Assembly (NCBI RefSeq): GCF_017168235.1
Contig: NZ_JABFAO010000076.1
Coordinates: 45,397-109,396 of the forward strand
DNA length: 64,000 nucleotides
Reading direction: 5' to 3'
From: Rhodococcus sp. KRD197
GTDB lineage: Bacteria; Actinomycetota; Actinomycetes; Mycobacteriales; Mycobacteriaceae
Part shown: in pieces, positions 51,582 through 60,330 of the stretch
Layout: every line of letters starts with the position of its first letter
Position numbering within the stretch: position 1 is the stretch's first letter
The notes under the pieces: model-generated
Told to the model about the DNA's origin: nothing
Seen by the model: only the letters and a program-made list of their open reading frames with translations
The model's database searches: none
Position numbers and translations under genes: made by a program

Positions 51582-52745
51582 TTAGGTTGGGGAGGGCGGA
51601 TCGCCGACGGCTGTTCCTGCCGCGTGTTCGAGCGTCGTTCGGTGCACGCGTGGCCGGCCGAACAGCCCGGAGCTCGAATGCGAGCGCTTGAAGTACAACT
51701 GCATGACGTGTTCCCACGTGATGGCAATTCCGCCGTGTAGTTGAACACACTCCGCCGCAACGGATTCGAAGACCTCCGAGCAGTAGGTGTGGGCGAGCGC
51801 TGCATCTGTGTGCAGTCCATCGTGCGTGGTGGATGCCGCTGCTGCATACGCGACCGCTCTTGCTGACTGGACGAGGACGTGCAAGTCGGCCATCCGGTGT
51901 TTGAGAGCTTGGAAGCTGCCGATCGGGCGGCCGAACTGGACACGTTGGGTGGTGTACTCGACAGTGAGCTCGAGGCAGCGTGCGGCAGCACCGACTTGCT
52001 CGCCCGCCAGGAGGATCATCGCCCGGTCGAGGGCTTCGGTGAGCGCACCCTCGGCGTTCTGCACCCTCAACCTTCGGGCCTCCGCGCCGTCGAATCGGAC
52101 CCGGTGCAGCGCCCTGCCCGGGTCCATCGCAGATCCGTCATCGCAGTGCACACCGGGTGATCGGGCGTCCACCTCGAAGATGCCGGCACCGTCCTCGGCC
52201 ACTGTGACGACCAGGAACACGTCGGCGACCCCAGCGTCGAGAACGAAGTGGGAATCGCCCGTCAGGAGCCAGCCTGGGGTGGATGCTGCCTCGCCCTGCG
52301 GGGTGACCGCACCGGATCGGACGGCCGAAACCGCCGGGTCGGCGCCCAACCACCTGCCCTGTGCGTCCGCGGCGCACACCGACACGATCATCGCCCCTGC
52401 CGCGATCCGCGGAAGCAGCCGGTCCTTGGCATCACCGTCGTTCGCGGCGTTCAACAGTGCGGCGGCCATCCCCGATGATCCGAGAGCGGGGGAGGGCGCG
52501 AGAACTCTGCCGAGTTCTTCGGCGACGATCATGGCCTCGACCGGTCCGCCGCCTTGCCCTCCGTGGGCCTCGGGAAGCGAGATGCCTCCGGCACCGATCT
52601 GCTCGCACAGGGCTGTCCACAGATCGCGGTCGAATCCATCTGCAGACGACATGGCCGCACGCACGGCCGATGGCGGGCACTTTCTGGACAGCATCGTCCG
52701 GAGTGCATCGGCGAGCATCTGCTGATCGTCGTTCAGCACGATCAC
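51582..52745 (-). CDS. fadE33: Acyl-CoA dehydrogenase subunit, FadE33-like
   Basis: A 387-residue acyl-CoA dehydrogenase-like protein. The FAD and substrate motifs of the middle domain are degraded, while the C-terminal part keeps FGRPIGSFQALKHRMAD and ends with LHGGIAITWEHVMQLYFKR. This is the pattern of the non-catalytic partner in the alpha2beta2 enzymes of steroid degradation. In M. tuberculosis FadE33 is reported to pair with FadE30 (IpdE2 with IpdE1) in dehydrogenating a ring C/D CoA thioester; that is literature knowledge recalled without checking. GTG start at 52745 overlapping the upstream stop (GTGA). Assignment to FadE33 rests on gene order. Confidence 0.75.
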   Translation of the reverse strand: MIVLNDDQQMLADALRTMLSRKCPPSAVRAAMSSADGFDRDLWTALCEQIGAGGISLPEAHGGQGGGPVEAMIVAEELGRVLAPSPALGSSGMAAALLNAANDGDAKDRLLPRIAAGAMIVSVCAADAQGRWLGADPAVSAVRSGAVTPQGEAASTPGWLLTGDSHFVLDAGVADVFLVVTVAEDGAGIFEVDARSPGVHCDDGSAMDPGRALHRVRFDGAEARRLRVQNAEGALTEALDRAMILLAGEQVGAAARCLELTVEYTTQRVQFGRPIGSFQALKHRMADLHVLVQSARAVAYAAAASTTHDGLHTDAALAHTYCSEVFESVAAECVQLHGGIAITWEHVMQLYFKRSHSSSGLFGRPRVHRTTLEHAAGTAVGDPPSPT

Positions 52746-53755
52746 AGGACCTCCAGAATTCGCCTGCGGTGTACTGACGCGGTGCCCCAAGAAGATTGCA
52801 GAGCTCGAACCTTGGTGATCCAGAGCGACAGGTCGAACTCCGCGGTGTAACCGATCGCGCCGTGCACCTGCAGGGCGGTTCGGCTGGCGCGGTATGCGGC
52901 GTCCCCGCACGCGACCTTTGCTGCGGAGACGTCCCGGCGAGCAATATCCGGGTGCGCCGCGAGAGAAAGTGCGGCGTTGTACAGAAGCGGCGCGGCGAGC
53001 TCGAGCTCGACCATCACGTCGGCGAGTTGATGCTTGATCGCCTGATAGGACCCGATGGGCCGCCCGAACTGCTGGCGAACCTTGGCATAGTCCACTGTCC
53101 GGGTCAGCAGCGACCGGCCGGCGCCGAGAAGCTGCGCGGCGCACCCAAGTGTGGCGCGCAACTCCGCCTCCCGCACCCCCTCCTGGACCGCCGCGTCAGC
53201 GCCCGTGACAGCTGTACCGGGTTCGACAATGCCGAGAGTGCGTGACGGATCGACCGATCGGTGCGTTCCAGTAACTGTTGCCGTCGACATCGCGCCTTCC
53301 CTGACCAGAAGTGAAAGACCGGCCACGTGTGGGTCCAGCACGTAGGGGGCGTGCGGCTCGATGGCGACCGTTGCGACGAGATCACCGGAGGCGAGGCCGG
53401 TGAGCCACTCCTCCGTGAGCCCCTGCCCGGTGCAGTCGTTGCCCGTGCGGTTCGTCCACCCGAGGAGGGCGGGTGCCGCTGCGATCGATTCGACGACGGG
53501 TCCGGGTACACCCCATTTGCCCATTCGTTCGAGGGCGACCACCAGGTCCAATGGTTCGGCGTCGAGACCGCCGAACTCTGCATCGATCAGCAGACCCGTG
53601 ACTCCGATGTCTCCCAGCGACTTCCACAGTGTCCGAGTCGGTTCGACGTCACCTGCGGCCAGGGCGCGGCTGATTCCGGGAACGTCCGCGGCGGCCAGCA
53701 TCGCGTCGATGCTGGCCCCGAAGTCCAGTCGAGAGGTGTCGAGTGCAAATCTCAT
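52742..53755 (-). CDS. fadE32: Acyl-CoA dehydrogenase subunit, FadE32-like
   Basis: A 337-residue short acyl-CoA dehydrogenase homologue lacking part of the N-terminal FAD loop. C-terminal motifs are FGRPIGSYQAIKHQLAD, AYRASRTALQVHGAIGYTAEFDLSLWITKV. Proteins of this size are the second subunits of heterotetrameric FadE enzymes in actinobacterial sterol catabolism. It is placed exactly as FadE32 in M. tuberculosis, between the fadE31 and fadE33 equivalents, and is likely to pair with FadE31 in oxidising the ring-opened intermediate (MOODA-CoA). The ATG at 53755 overlaps the upstream stop (ATGA). Confidence 0.75.
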   Translation of the reverse strand: MRFALDTSRLDFGASIDAMLAAADVPGISRALAAGDVEPTRTLWKSLGDIGVTGLLIDAEFGGLDAEPLDLVVALERMGKWGVPGPVVESIAAAPALLGWTNRTGNDCTGQGLTEEWLTGLASGDLVATVAIEPHAPYVLDPHVAGLSLLVREGAMSTATVTGTHRSVDPSRTLGIVEPGTAVTGADAAVQEGVREAELRATLGCAAQLLGAGRSLLTRTVDYAKVRQQFGRPIGSYQAIKHQLADVMVELELAAPLLYNAALSLAAHPDIARRDVSAAKVACGDAAYRASRTALQVHGAIGYTAEFDLSLWITKVRALQSSWGTASVHRRRILEVL

Positions 53756-54891
53756 CGATCTCCTTTGGGGAGGCCGAGGAGCCGCTCGGCGATCACGTTG
53801 CGTTGAATTTCGTTGGTACCGGCATAGATCGGGCCCGATAGTGAGAAAAGGTACCCGTCGGTCCACCGGCCGGAGAGTTCGGCGCCGCTGCCGAGTACAT
53901 CCAGCGCAGTCTCGTGCAGCGCCACATCCAATTCGGACCAGAACACCTTGGTCACCGACGATTCCGCACCGAGGGAACCGCCCTCGGTCAACCGGGTCAC
54001 GGTGCCGTAGGTGTGCAACCGGTACGACTGTGCCCCGATCCACGCGTCCACCACGCGGTCACCCAGTGCTGTGTCGGACGGGTCGCAGTGTTCTCTGAAC
54101 AGCGTGACGAGTTCGGCCGCGGCAGTGACGAATCTGCCGGGGCTACGAAGTGACATACCGCGTTCGTTGCTCGACGTACTCATCGCGACTTTCCACCCTT
54201 CGTCGGGCGGACCGATCACGTCGTGGTCGGGGACGAATACTCCTTCGAGAAAGATTTCGGCAAATCCCGGTTCGCCGTCGAGCTGTGCGATCGGGCGCAC
54301 CGTGACACCCTCCGCGTCGAGCGGGAACATGAAGTACGTCAAGCCGCGATGGCGCTCGGCTTCAGGGTCGGATCGGAACAACCCGAAGGCGCAGTCGGCG
54401 AAGCTGGCTCGTGAGCTCCAGGTCTTTTGGCCGTCGAGGATCCACCCCCCGTCGGTGCGGCGGGCGGAGGATTTGATCCCGGCGAGGTCGCTGCCCGCCT
54501 CGGGTTCGGACCATGCCTGGGCCCAGATGTCATCGGCCTGCGCCATGCGGGGGAGTATTCGCCGACGCTGTTCTTCCGTTCCGTGTGCGAACAGCGTCGG
54601 TGCCAGCAGAAAGATCCCGTTCTGGCTCACCCGTGCGGGAGCGCCGGCGGCGTAGTACTCCTCCTCGAAGACCACCCACTCCAACATGGACGCATCGCGA
54701 CCCCCGAGCTCACGCGGCCACGAGACCGCGGAGTATCTGTGCTCGGCGAGTACGCGTTCCCATTGTCGATGAGCTTCGAATCCTGCCGCGGTGTCGAAGG
54801 AGGGCAGGGGATCGCTCGGTACGTTCGCGCGAAGAAAATCGCGAGCCTCGTCGCGGAACGTCACGGTCGATGCATCGAGATCGAGATCCAT
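53752..54891 (-). CDS. fadE31: Acyl-CoA dehydrogenase, FadE31-like
   Basis: A 379-residue acyl-CoA dehydrogenase with the complete FAD loop WAQAWSEPEAGSDLAGIK and LDGQKTWSSRAS, and the C-terminal IYAGTNEIQRNVIAERLLGLP. The full-length member of the trio, it should carry the flavin, with the shorter FadE32-like protein as partner. The ATG at 54891 is 6 bp after the crotonase stop. Its position and size match Rv3562 (fadE31), the beta-oxidation dehydrogenase for steroid C/D fragments after ring opening. A KstR2 site is at the operon head. Confidence 0.82.
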   Translation of the reverse strand: MDLDLDASTVTFRDEARDFLRANVPSDPLPSFDTAAGFEAHRQWERVLAEHRYSAVSWPRELGGRDASMLEWVVFEEEYYAAGAPARVSQNGIFLLAPTLFAHGTEEQRRRILPRMAQADDIWAQAWSEPEAGSDLAGIKSSARRTDGGWILDGQKTWSSRASFADCAFGLFRSDPEAERHRGLTYFMFPLDAEGVTVRPIAQLDGEPGFAEIFLEGVFVPDHDVIGPPDEGWKVAMSTSSNERGMSLRSPGRFVTAAAELVTLFREHCDPSDTALGDRVVDAWIGAQSYRLHTYGTVTRLTEGGSLGAESSVTKVFWSELDVALHETALDVLGSGAELSGRWTDGYLFSLSGPIYAGTNEIQRNVIAERLLGLPKGDR

Positions 54892-54897
54892 GATCGG

Positions 54898-55791
54898 TCA
54901 GCCCCTACCTGTGTTCGACGCCTGCTCGGCGGAGGTCTTCATCGACCGCGCATCCATTCCGCCGAGGGAATCGCTTGCCACCTCGGCGTTGTGGGAATGG
55001 GCGAAGTGGTGAAGGCCGAACACCGAGTCCATGCCGGATCTCATGCCCATCAAATCCTCGCATTGGTTGACGGCCTTCTTGGTCAAGGCCAGTCCGAAGG
55101 ACGGCATGGACGCGATCTGCTCTGCCAATGCGAACGCCTCGGATTCGAGGTTCTCGCGCGGTACCACTCGATTGAGCATTCCCCAGTCCAAAGCCTCTGC
55201 AGCGGTGAACCGTTGGCCGGTGAAGAGTATCTCCTTGGCGCGCCGCGGGCCGAGCACCCAGGGGTGTGCGAAGTACTCGACGCCCGGGATGCCCATGCGC
55301 ACAACTGGATCCGAGAAGAATGCGTCTTCACTGGCAACGATCATGTCGCAGACCCAGGACAGCATCAGTCCGCCGGCGATGCAGGCGCCGTGCACTACCG
55401 CGATGGTCGGTTTGGGGATCTCGCGCCACCGTCGGCACATCCCCAGGTAGACCTCCATCTCGCGCGCGAACCGTTGGTCGCCACCGGTTTTGCGTACGTG
55501 GTCCCACCACAGCACAGCCCTGTTCTCGTATTCCGCGTCCACGTCTCGGCCCGGTGTACCGATGTCGTGTCCGGCAGAGAAATGTCGGCCGTTCCCATTC
55601 AGCAGGATCACCTTGACCTCGTCGTCCTCCACGGCACGGACGAACGCGGCGTCGAGGGCATAGGTCATCACCGAGTTCTGCGCGTTCCGATATTCCGGCC
55701 GGTTCATCGTCACGACCGCGACGCTGCCACGAACCTCGTACAGCACCACGTCCGAATCTTCCGACCCGGTGCCTCCGGTCTCACTGTTCAT
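54898..55791 (-). CDS. Crotonase-family enoyl-CoA hydratase/isomerase
   Basis: A 297-residue crotonase. Motifs are MNRPEYRNAQNSVM, FSAGHDI (oxyanion hole 1), VHGACIAGGLMLSWVCDMIVAS (oxyanion hole 2) and the C-terminal LTKKAVNQCED. It is probably the hydratase for an enoyl-CoA in the C/D ring pathway. In M. tuberculosis no crotonase is encoded at this point between fadD3 and fadE31, so this is a lineage-specific addition or the equivalent of a gene elsewhere. The ATG at 55791 overlaps the fadD3 stop (ATGA), so it is tightly in the operon. Confidence 0.84.
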   Translation of the reverse strand: MNSETGGTGSEDSDVVLYEVRGSVAVVTMNRPEYRNAQNSVMTYALDAAFVRAVEDDEVKVILLNGNGRHFSAGHDIGTPGRDVDAEYENRAVLWWDHVRKTGGDQRFAREMEVYLGMCRRWREIPKPTIAVVHGACIAGGLMLSWVCDMIVASEDAFFSDPVVRMGIPGVEYFAHPWVLGPRRAKEILFTGQRFTAAEALDWGMLNRVVPRENLESEAFALAEQIASMPSFGLALTKKAVNQCEDLMGMRSGMDSVFGLHHFAHSHNAEVASDSLGGMDARSMKTSAEQASNTGRG

Positions 55792-57344
55792 ACGAACTCC
55801 TCGCGCAGTACACGTTTCAATACCTTTCCGCCCGCGTTGCGGGGCAGTTCTTCGCGCAGTAAGACTTCTTTCGGAACTTTGAAGCCGGCGAGGCGATTGC
55901 GGCAGTGCTCGATGAGCGCGGCCGGATCGGGCGTCGAACCGGCTTTGGGAACTACGAAGGCCACGCCGACCTCCCCGAGTCGTGCGTCCGGCCGACCCAC
56001 CACGGCGGCGTCGGCGACCTCGGAACATGCGAGCATCACCTGTTCGACCTCGGCGGGATAGACGTTGAACCCGCCCGAGATGAACATGTCCTTCAACCGG
56101 TCGGTGATCGTCAGGTAGCCGCGGTTGTCGAGCGAACCGATGTCGCCGGTGTGCAGCCAGCCTTCCGCGTCGATTGCCTCGCTGGTCGACTTGGGATCGT
56201 CGAGGTAACCGAGCATCACGTTCGGACCGCGGAGCAGGACCTCCCCGCGCGCTCCGATCTTCACCTCGAACCCGGCCGCGGCACGACCCGACGTGGCCGA
56301 GACGGTGGCGGCATCGTCACCCGGGCGGCACATCGTGGCTACTACCGCTTCGGTGAGGCCGTATGCCGTGAGGACCGTGTCGATGGTCAACTCCTGACGC
56401 ATCTGCTCGATGAGCGTCACCGGAACCACTGCTGCGCCGGTAACTGCCAGCCGAAGTGACGACAGGTCGAATTGATCCCGTGCGGGGTGGTCGAGAATGG
56501 TCCGGTAGATCGTCGGGGCACCGGGCAGGACGGTGATCCGATGGTGGTCGACCATGCGCATCGCAGTCTCGGGGTCGTAGACGGCAAGAGGGTAGACCGT
56601 TGCGCCGACCGAGAGAGCGGCCAGAACCCCGGCTTTGAATCCGAAGCTGTGAAAGAACGGGTTGACGATCAGGTATCGGTCGTCGTGGCGCAGGCCGGTG
56701 CACTCGGCCCACGCGCGGGCCACCGACAGCGATTGTCGATGCGAGCTCATGGCGCCTTTGCTTCGGCCGGTGGTGCCCGAGGTGAACAATATGTCGCTGA
56801 CGGATTCGCCGTCGAGGTCGCCGGTGCGTTGCTCGATCACCGATTGCGGTGTGCGGGCCGCCAGCGCGAGAAGGTCCACCCACGTGTAGTTGTCACTGCC
56901 GTGCAATGCTTCTGATTCGCCGCTCGCGTACGGGGGAACGGTGACCACGGCGCGTAGCGAGGCGAACTTGGACCGGTCGAGCTCCGCGGCTCGGTCGATG
57001 CCCAGAAACAACTGCGGTACGACGAGAATTCGAGCTCGGGTTCGCTCGAGAATGTCCGCTGCCTCCGCGGAGGTGTAGCGAGTGTTGATCGGCACCACTC
57101 GTCCTCCTGCATGGTGAGCGGCCAGTGCGCAGACGATCCAGTAGTGGCTATTGGGGGCCCAGACGGCGACGTTGTCTCCTGCCTCGACTCCGAGAGAGAC
57201 GAACGCCCGTGCCACCTCGACGACCCGGCGGCGTAACTCGGCGAACGAGATCTGCGTTGCGCCGTCGACGATCGCCACCGTATCGCCGTAGGTTTCGGCG
57301 GCACGCGTCAACGCCTCGGGCGTCGTCTGCATCTCGTCGGTCAC
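55788..57344 (-). CDS. fadD3: FadD3-like HIP-CoA synthetase
   Basis: A 518-residue acyl-CoA ligase. The P-loop-like motif FTSGTTGRSKG, the A5-type motif VLTAYGLTEA and the ATP-binding GWLHTGDIGSLD are present, and the C-terminus has the catalytic Lys in RNAGGKVLKR. As first gene of the KstR2 operon and beside fadE30, it should be FadD3, which activates 3aalpha-H-4alpha(3'-propanoate)-7abeta-methylhexahydro-1,5-indanedione (HIP). Its product HIP-CoA is the KstR2 inducer. GTG start at 57344 with AGGAG 6 nt upstream; the TTG at 57350 overlaps that site. The substrate assignment follows from context. Confidence 0.9.
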   Translation of the reverse strand: MTDEMQTTPEALTRAAETYGDTVAIVDGATQISFAELRRRVVEVARAFVSLGVEAGDNVAVWAPNSHYWIVCALAAHHAGGRVVPINTRYTSAEAADILERTRARILVVPQLFLGIDRAAELDRSKFASLRAVVTVPPYASGESEALHGSDNYTWVDLLALAARTPQSVIEQRTGDLDGESVSDILFTSGTTGRSKGAMSSHRQSLSVARAWAECTGLRHDDRYLIVNPFFHSFGFKAGVLAALSVGATVYPLAVYDPETAMRMVDHHRITVLPGAPTIYRTILDHPARDQFDLSSLRLAVTGAAVVPVTLIEQMRQELTIDTVLTAYGLTEAVVATMCRPGDDAATVSATSGRAAAGFEVKIGARGEVLLRGPNVMLGYLDDPKSTSEAIDAEGWLHTGDIGSLDNRGYLTITDRLKDMFISGGFNVYPAEVEQVMLACSEVADAAVVGRPDARLGEVGVAFVVPKAGSTPDPAALIEHCRNRLAGFKVPKEVLLREELPRNAGGKVLKRVLREEFV

Positions 57345-57360
57345 GTGCAACTCCTAGCTG

Positions 57361-57374
57361 AGCAAGGGCTTGGT
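57361..57374. promoter_or_regulatory. KstR2 operator between fadD3 and fadE30
   Basis: AGCAAGGGCTTGGT is an exact match to the KstR2 motif AnCAAGnnCTTGnT known from mycobacteria. It is 16 nt before the fadE30 ATG and 16 nt before the fadD3 GTG, so it can repress both divergent operons. Confidence 0.88.
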
Positions 57375-57390
57375 TTGTTAACGTACCTGA

Positions 57391-58578
57391 ATGGCCCGTG
57401 AAGAGGGAAGAGTCGATTACTCCGAAGATGACGACGGCGAGCGCTTTCGCATCCAGATCCGACAATGGCTGGGCGATAACCTCACCGGGCGATTTGCTGC
57501 CCTGAAAGGACTGGGCGGCCCGGGGCGAGAACACGAGGCATTCGAGGAACGGCTCGAGTGGGATCGCCATCTCGCCGCTGCCGGATGGACCTGCCTCGGT
57601 TGGCCGGTGGAATTCGGCGGCCGCGGTGCCCCGCTCTCGCACCAGGTCGTCTTTCACGAGGAGTACGCCCGCGCCGATGCCCCGGCACGGGTCGGTCACA
57701 TCGGCGAGGAACTGCTCGGTCCGACACTGATCGCCTTCGGAACGCCGGAACAGCGCACACGGTTCCTGCCGGGCATCATCTCGGTCGGTGAACTGTGGTG
57801 TCAGGGCTACTCCGAGCCCGGAGCGGGTTCGGATCTGGCCGCAGTGTCGACTTCGGCAGTGCTCGACGGTGACGAGTGGGTGATCACCGGGCAGAAGATC
57901 TGGACATCGCTGGCGCACCTAGCTGACTGGGCGTTCGTAATAGCCCGCACCGAGCGAGGATCGACACGTCACGCTGGGCTGTCGTATCTGCTCGTTCCGA
58001 TGAACCAGGACGCCATCACGGTCCGTCCGATCACCCAGTTGACCGGCACCTCCGAATTCAACGAGGTGTACTTCGACGGTGCGCGTACCGCCGCCGACCT
58101 GGTCGTCGGCGAACCCGGCCGGGGTTGGTCGATCGCGATGGGGACCTTGGGTTTCGAGCGGGGCGTGTCGACGCTGGGGCAGCAGGTCGGTTTTGCGCGC
58201 GAGCTGGACGGCGTCATCGCAGTTGCTCGCAGCAACGGGAGCATCGAGGATCCGCTCGTGCGCGAGAAGTTGACACGCGCGTGGATGGGATTGCGCGTGA
58301 TGCGTGCCTATGCGCTGACCACGCTCGGTGGAACCGGTACCCAAGGTGAAGACTCCATCTCGAAACTGTTGTGGGCGAACTGGCACCGGGGACTGGGGGA
58401 GTTGGCGATGGATGTCGTCGGCGCACCGTCGATGTTGGCCCCCGACGGTGAACTCGACGAGTGGCAGCGCCTGTTCCTGTTCACCCGCGCCGACACCATC
58501 TACGGCGGTTCGAACGAAATCCAGCGCAACATCATCTCCGAGCGAGTGCTCGGACTCCCACGAGAGGCACGCCCATGA
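57391..58578 (+). CDS. fadE30: Acyl-CoA dehydrogenase, FadE30-like
   Basis: A 395-residue acyl-CoA dehydrogenase. Signatures: CQGYSEPGAGSDLAAVST and ITGQKIWTSLA for FAD and substrate, DTIYGGSNEIQRNIISERVLG at the C-terminus. The gene diverges from fadD3 and precedes ipdF as Rv3560c stands to Rv3561 and Rv3559c. In M. tuberculosis FadE30 dehydrogenates a hydroxylated HIP-CoA derivative. The ATG at 57391 follows the KstR2 operator with almost no leader and no clear ribosome site, so the transcript may be nearly leaderless. The stop overlaps the next ATG (ATGA). Confidence 0.88.
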   Translation: MAREEGRVDYSEDDDGERFRIQIRQWLGDNLTGRFAALKGLGGPGREHEAFEERLEWDRHLAAAGWTCLGWPVEFGGRGAPLSHQVVFHEEYARADAPARVGHIGEELLGPTLIAFGTPEQRTRFLPGIISVGELWCQGYSEPGAGSDLAAVSTSAVLDGDEWVITGQKIWTSLAHLADWAFVIARTERGSTRHAGLSYLLVPMNQDAITVRPITQLTGTSEFNEVYFDGARTAADLVVGEPGRGWSIAMGTLGFERGVSTLGQQVGFARELDGVIAVARSNGSIEDPLVREKLTRAWMGLRVMRAYALTTLGGTGTQGEDSISKLLWANWHRGLGELAMDVVGAPSMLAPDGELDEWQRLFLFTRADTIYGGSNEIQRNIISERVLGLPREARP

Positions 58579-59417
58579 CAGCCCGAAGCTCCGACCCTCA
58601 GCCCTCGACCACAAACTCGTCCGCGAGGACACCGCTGTCCGTCGCCCCGGCGGAGACCCCCGGTCACGGACTGCTCACCGGACGCGTCGTCGTCGTGACC
58701 GCGGCCGCGGGAACAGGCATAGGCAGTGCGACCGCGCGTCGTGCCCTCGCCGAAGGAGCCGACGTCGTCATCTCCGATGTCCACGCCCGTCGGCTCGAGG
58801 CGACACGCGAGGAGCTCGAGGCGCTCGGGTTGGGGAAGGTTTCGGCGATCACCTGCGACGTCACCGACACCGCGCAGGTCGATGCGTTGATCGCGTACGC
58901 GGTATCAACCCTCGGCCGCATCGACGTTCTGGTGAACAACGCCGGGCTCGGCGGCGAGACCCCCGTTGCAGACATGACCGACGATCAATGGTCGAGGGTC
59001 CTCGACGTGACGCTGGGCAGCACGTTTCGGTGCACGCGAGCGGCATTGAACTACTTCCGCGACGTCGAGCACGGCGGCGTCATCGTCAACAATGCGAGCG
59101 TCCTCGGCTGGCGAGCACAACACGGACAGGCGCACTACGCCGCGGCGAAAGCCGGGGTCATGGCACTGACTCGCTGCAGCGCGATCGAGGCAGCCGCCTA
59201 CGGCGTCCGCATCAACGCCGTCGCCCCCAGCATCGCCAACCACGCGTTCCTGGCGAAGGTCACCTCGACCGAACTCCTCGATCGACTGGCATCCGACGAA
59301 GCCTTCGGTCGAGCCGCAGAGCCGTGGGAAATTGCCACCACCATCGCATTTCTGGCGAGTGACTACTCGACCTACCTCACCGGCGAGGTCGTCTCGGTGT
59401 CCAGTCAGCGAGCCTGA
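58575..59417 (+). CDS. ipdF: Short-chain dehydrogenase, IpdF-like (Rv3559c)
   Basis: A 280-residue classical SDR with a 40-residue Ser/Pro/Thr-rich leader. The cofactor motif is modified: TAAAGTGIGSATA in place of TGxxxGxG. NNAG is kept at about 117-120, and the catalytic Tyr-Lys pair in HYAAAKAG. The relation to fadE30 and the order match Rv3559c, reported as IpdF, which oxidises the 5-hydroxyl of a HIC-CoA intermediate. The ATG at 58575 overlaps the fadE30 stop. It converges with the next SDR gene across only 4 bp. Confidence 0.82.
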   Translation: MTARSSDPQPSTTNSSARTPLSVAPAETPGHGLLTGRVVVVTAAAGTGIGSATARRALAEGADVVISDVHARRLEATREELEALGLGKVSAITCDVTDTAQVDALIAYAVSTLGRIDVLVNNAGLGGETPVADMTDDQWSRVLDVTLGSTFRCTRAALNYFRDVEHGGVIVNNASVLGWRAQHGQAHYAAAKAGVMALTRCSAIEAAAYGVRINAVAPSIANHAFLAKVTSTELLDRLASDEAFGRAAEPWEIATTIAFLASDYSTYLTGEVVSVSSQRA

Positions 59418-59421
59418 CCGC

Positions 59422-60330
59422 TCACCGAGCTCCGTAGACCGGCACCGGAGTCTCGGCCGACGCCAGCAACTTCTCAACTGCGGCGCCGACGTCGGACGGC
59501 TCCCATCGGGATCCGTTGTCGACGGACGGGCCGTGCCGCCACCCCTGCGCCACGCCGATGACGCCCCCTTCCACTTCGAAGACTCGACCGGTGACCGCGG
59601 CCGACTGTGTGCTGCCGAGCCAGACGACGAGCGGTGAAATGTTCTCGGGCGCCATCGCATCGAAACCGTCGGCGGGCGCAGCCATGTCCTCGGCGAACGC
59701 GTTCTCGGTCATTCGGGTCCGCGCAGCGGGGGCGATGGCGTTGACCGTGACGCCGTAGCTCGCGAATTCGCTTGCCGCGACCAGCGTCAAGCCAGCGATT
59801 CCCGCCTTCGCCGCCGCGTAGTTGCCCTGACCGACACTTCCCTGCAAACCAGCACCCGAACTGGTGTTGACGATGCGTGCATCTACCGCACGACCGGCCT
59901 TGTGTTCAGCGCGCCAGTAGGCGACGGCATGACGCAGCGGGGCGAAATGTCCCTTGAGGTGGACGCGGATGACGGCGTCCCATTCGTCCTCGGCCAGATT
60001 GGCAAGCATTCGGTCACGCAGAAACCCGGCATTGTTGACCAGTACGTCCAGTGACCCGAACTCCGAAAGCGCCGTGTCGATCAGCCGCCCCGCGCCCGCC
60101 CAGTCGGCTACGTCGTCGGTGTTGGCCACCGCGCGCCCTCCCATTGCGACAATCTCGTCGACCACATCCTGCGCTGGGCCGGCGGAGGCGTTCGAACCGT
60201 CGATTGCGACACCGACATCGTTGACCACCACACTCGCCCCCTCTGCGGCGAACGCGAGCGCATGCGCACGGCCGATGCCGCGTCCTGCCCCGGTGACGAC
60301 GACGACGCGGCCTTTGCACAGATCTGTCAT
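59422..60330 (-). CDS. Short-chain dehydrogenase (Rv3548c-like)
   Basis: A 302-residue classical SDR: TGAGRGIGRAHALAFA at the cofactor site, NDVG at the second strand, NNAG, and YAAAKAG for the catalytic Tyr and Lys. Its size and the C-terminal extension after VFEVEGGVIGVAQGW resemble Rv3548c and hydroxyacyl-CoA dehydrogenases of the multifunctional enzyme type. It is likely to oxidise a 3-hydroxyacyl-CoA of the C/D-ring pathway. Its ATG overlaps the stop of the next SDR gene (ATGA). Substrate not determined. Confidence 0.82.
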   Translation of the reverse strand: MTDLCKGRVVVVTGAGRGIGRAHALAFAAEGASVVVNDVGVAIDGSNASAGPAQDVVDEIVAMGGRAVANTDDVADWAGAGRLIDTALSEFGSLDVLVNNAGFLRDRMLANLAEDEWDAVIRVHLKGHFAPLRHAVAYWRAEHKAGRAVDARIVNTSSGAGLQGSVGQGNYAAAKAGIAGLTLVAASEFASYGVTVNAIAPAARTRMTENAFAEDMAAPADGFDAMAPENISPLVVWLGSTQSAAVTGRVFEVEGGVIGVAQGWRHGPSVDNGSRWEPSDVGAAVEKLLASAETPVPVYGAR

